8,052 bases of DNA from Verrucomicrobiales bacterium. Lineage in GTDB: Bacteria > Verrucomicrobiota > Verrucomicrobiia > Verrucomicrobiales > DEV007. The position numbers and the translations under genes are program-made. Shown here piece by piece: positions 7,909-8,052 of the stretch. The first letter of the stretch is position 1, and each line of letters starts with the position of its first letter. The stretch spans positions 1 through 8,052 of the forward strand of contig JAGNMT010000138.1 in the NCBI GenBank assembly GCA_017991025.1, written 5' to 3'. The notes under the pieces are model-generated. The model did no database searches, was not told the origin of the DNA, and saw nothing but the letters and a program-made list of their open reading frames with translations.

Positions 7909-7971
7909 GCATGGCCGGATTTCAGGACGGTTGCTTTCGGCGGGTTAACGACGATTGATTGAACGATTTTT

Positions 7972-8052
7972 ATGAGAAGCAGCAAAGAACTCGAACAGGA
8001 TCTTGAGCGATTCAGAGACAGATTTTACGCCCTGAAGGGCGAAATTCAGAAG
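7972..8052 (+). CDS. probable MoxR-family AAA+ ATPase, N-terminal fragment
   Basis: Only the first 27 codons are inside the window and the frame is open to the edge. The ATG at 7972 is the first ATG/GTG/TTG after an in-frame TGA at 7960, so the start is well bounded on the upstream side. The visible peptide is highly charged and helical, with LEQDLERFRDRFYALKGEI at 7-25. MoxR ATPases commonly open with a helix of this form, ending in 'L..EI.K' just before the VIVGQ segment of the AAA+ core. The preceding gene, which resembles MoxR/Bat cluster members, fits this reading. MoxR proteins are thought to act as chaperone-like ATPases on VWA-domain partners. No Walker motif is visible here, so the call depends on sequence beyond the window. 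An unrelated coiled-coil protein remains possible. Confidence 0.5.
   Translation, partial: MRSSKELEQDLERFRDRFYALKGEIQK

Noticed and set aside
7909..7971. Terminator or clear promoter between the three-TM gene and the next gene
   Set aside because: No GC-rich hairpin followed by a T-run is present, and no paired -35/-10 with proper spacing was found. The short run of T before ATG 7972 has no stem in front.

Overview
The window is a densely packed, single-strand (+) gene run from a bacterium with moderately high GC. Gene content points to the PVC superphylum (Verrucomicrobiota or Planctomycetota). The clues are a site-2-protease/HlyD fusion, exported proteins built from repeated small beta modules, a C-terminal HEAT-like tail of the style common in those phyla, and a membrane protein resembling those found beside MoxR/Bat clusters. 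This placement rests on recalled family resemblance, with no database search. I see no tRNA, rRNA, CRISPR array, transposase, integrase or convincing intrinsic terminator.

Layout: (1) 1-1775, a 5'-truncated M50 metalloprotease domain fused to a HlyD-like adaptor. (2) About 1877-3811, an exported protein of unknown function. (3) 3798-5915, a second exported protein that overlaps gene 2 by 14 nt and looks like its diverged tandem paralogue, with an added C-terminal HEAT-like repeat. (4) About 5950-7908, a three-TM protein with a long helical and low-complexity soluble part and a conserved C-terminal block. (5) 7972 to the window end, the first 27 codons of a gene whose N-terminus resembles a MoxR-family AAA+ ATPase. 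Gaps between genes are about 100, -14, 34 and 63 nt, so a single operon or two coupled transcripts is likely. No stretch over 300 bases lacks a gene.

How the genes may work together is inference. The M50/HlyD protein is an inner-membrane, periplasm-facing machine, and the two paralogues are its probable secreted or periplasmic neighbours. The last two genes look like the start of a MoxR/Bat-type module, which in other bacteria is linked to envelope stress and chaperone-like assembly of VWA proteins. The least described part is the paralogous pair: two 640-700 residue exported proteins with a shared N-terminal domain and several tandem 'DG...G...' beta modules, to which I can assign no function.

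Start codons are uncertain for genes 2, 3 and 4. None of the preferred starts has a clear Shine-Dalgarno sequence. The only strong one (AAGGAG at 7900-7905) precedes a 15-codon mini-ORF at the end of gene 4.
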